From Sphingomonadales bacterium (GTDB lineage Bacteria > Pseudomonadota > Alphaproteobacteria > Sphingomonadales > Sphingomonadaceae): DNA of 7,013 bases. The stretch is from positions 1 through 7,013 of the forward strand of contig JAFLDC010000141.1 of NCBI GenBank assembly GCA_017302775.1. The letters run 5' to 3'. Both the position numbers and the translations under genes were made by a program. A model generated the notes under the pieces. That model did no database searches. It saw only the letters and a list, made by a program, of their open reading frames with translations, and had not been told where the DNA came from. Each line of letters opens with the position of its first letter. Position 1 is the stretch's first letter. Below, one piece after another: positions 6,757 to 7,013 of this stretch.

Positions 6757-7013
6757 TCAGTCGGAATCCCTGGTTGATTCCCGGACGACCAGCTGATGCG
6801 CAATAATCTCGCGCCCAGGCACGCCCTTCTGGTCACTACCGGCCAACGCCGCGAGATGTTCCACCGCCCGTGCGCCCATGCGGCGAAGCGGCTGGTGTAT
6901 CGTTGTCAGCGGCGGCCAGACGATTTCCGACACCGGCGTGTCATCAAAACCCGTGATCACGATGTCCTGCGGAATCCGCAGGCCGCTCTTGTGCGCCGCC
7001 AACAAAGCCCCGG
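6757..7013 (-). CDS. LacI/GalR-family transcriptional regulator, C-terminal fragment (gene runs off the right edge)
   Basis: About 84 C-terminal residues are present, read in frame from the window edge (…GALLAAHKSGLRIP…) to a TGA at 6757-6759. Features typical of the end of the periplasmic-binding-protein-like effector domain: GALLAAH, GLRIPQDI, the strand-turn ITGFDD, PPLTTIHQP, a helix around MGARAVEHL, and the terminal LVVREST. The helix-turn-helix half lies outside the window. It is upstream of and co-oriented with the receptor gene, with a LacI-type palindrome between them, so it is the probable local repressor; the ligand would be a sugar released from the imported glycan. The family is secure; the sugar is unknown. 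The TTG at 7005-7003 is an internal codon, not a start. Confidence 0.92.
   Translation of the reverse strand, partial: GALLAAHKSGLRIPQDIVITGFDDTPVSEIVWPPLTTIHQPLRRMGARAVEHLAALAGSDQKGVPGREIIAHQLVVRESTRDSD

Noticed and set aside
1..7013. tRNA, rRNA, CRISPR array, insertion sequence or attachment site
   Set aside because: The window is almost completely filled by five co-oriented genes; I saw no transposase, no spaced direct repeats and no structured RNA gene in the three gaps, none longer than 147 bases.

Overview
The window reads as the chromosome of a GC-rich Gram-negative bacterium, most likely an alphaproteobacterium of the sphingomonad/Caulobacter type. This rests on the receptor class (Xanthomonas/Caulobacter-type TonB-dependent receptor with a VIEVTGI-type TonB box), the outer-membrane and lipoprotein signals, and the gene order LacI regulator - receptor - glycoside hydrolase - flavin-dependent halogenase. 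The taxon is an inference; there is no rRNA or other marker gene here.

Everything supported lies on the minus strand, so transcription runs from right to left. From right to left: (1) the 3' end of a LacI-family repressor gene (6757-7013, cut by the window edge); (2) a 147-bp intergenic region with a perfect 16-bp LacI-type operator palindrome (6685-6700), a candidate promoter next to it, a short inverted repeat in the leader and a strong ribosome binding site; (3) a 961-residue TonB-dependent receptor (3724-6609); (4) a 107-bp spacer with a strong 11-bp-stem hairpin and a second small hairpin; (5) a 657-residue GH3 exo-beta-glucosidase-like enzyme with a probable lipoprotein signal (1643-3616); (6) after 27 bp, a 500-residue flavin-dependent 'tryptophan' halogenase-family protein (113-1615); (7) overlapping its stop codon by one base (TAATG), the first 37 codons of a further gene with a clear lipoprotein signal peptide (1-113, cut by the window edge). 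Coding density is nearly complete.

Together this looks like a LacI-controlled carbohydrate uptake and degradation operon. The receptor would import an oligosaccharide across the outer membrane using TonB energy, the GH3 enzyme would trim glucose (or a similar sugar) from beta-linked oligosaccharides in the periplasm or at the outer membrane, and the repressor would release the operator when a sugar-derived inducer appears. The odd member is the halogenase. It keeps the flavin-binding and halogenation signature residues, has no export signal, and sits inside a sugar operon translationally linked to a lipoprotein gene. Halogenase-family genes next to such receptors are known from related bacteria, but their physiological role is unclear. 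This is the part of the window most likely to hold undescribed biology.
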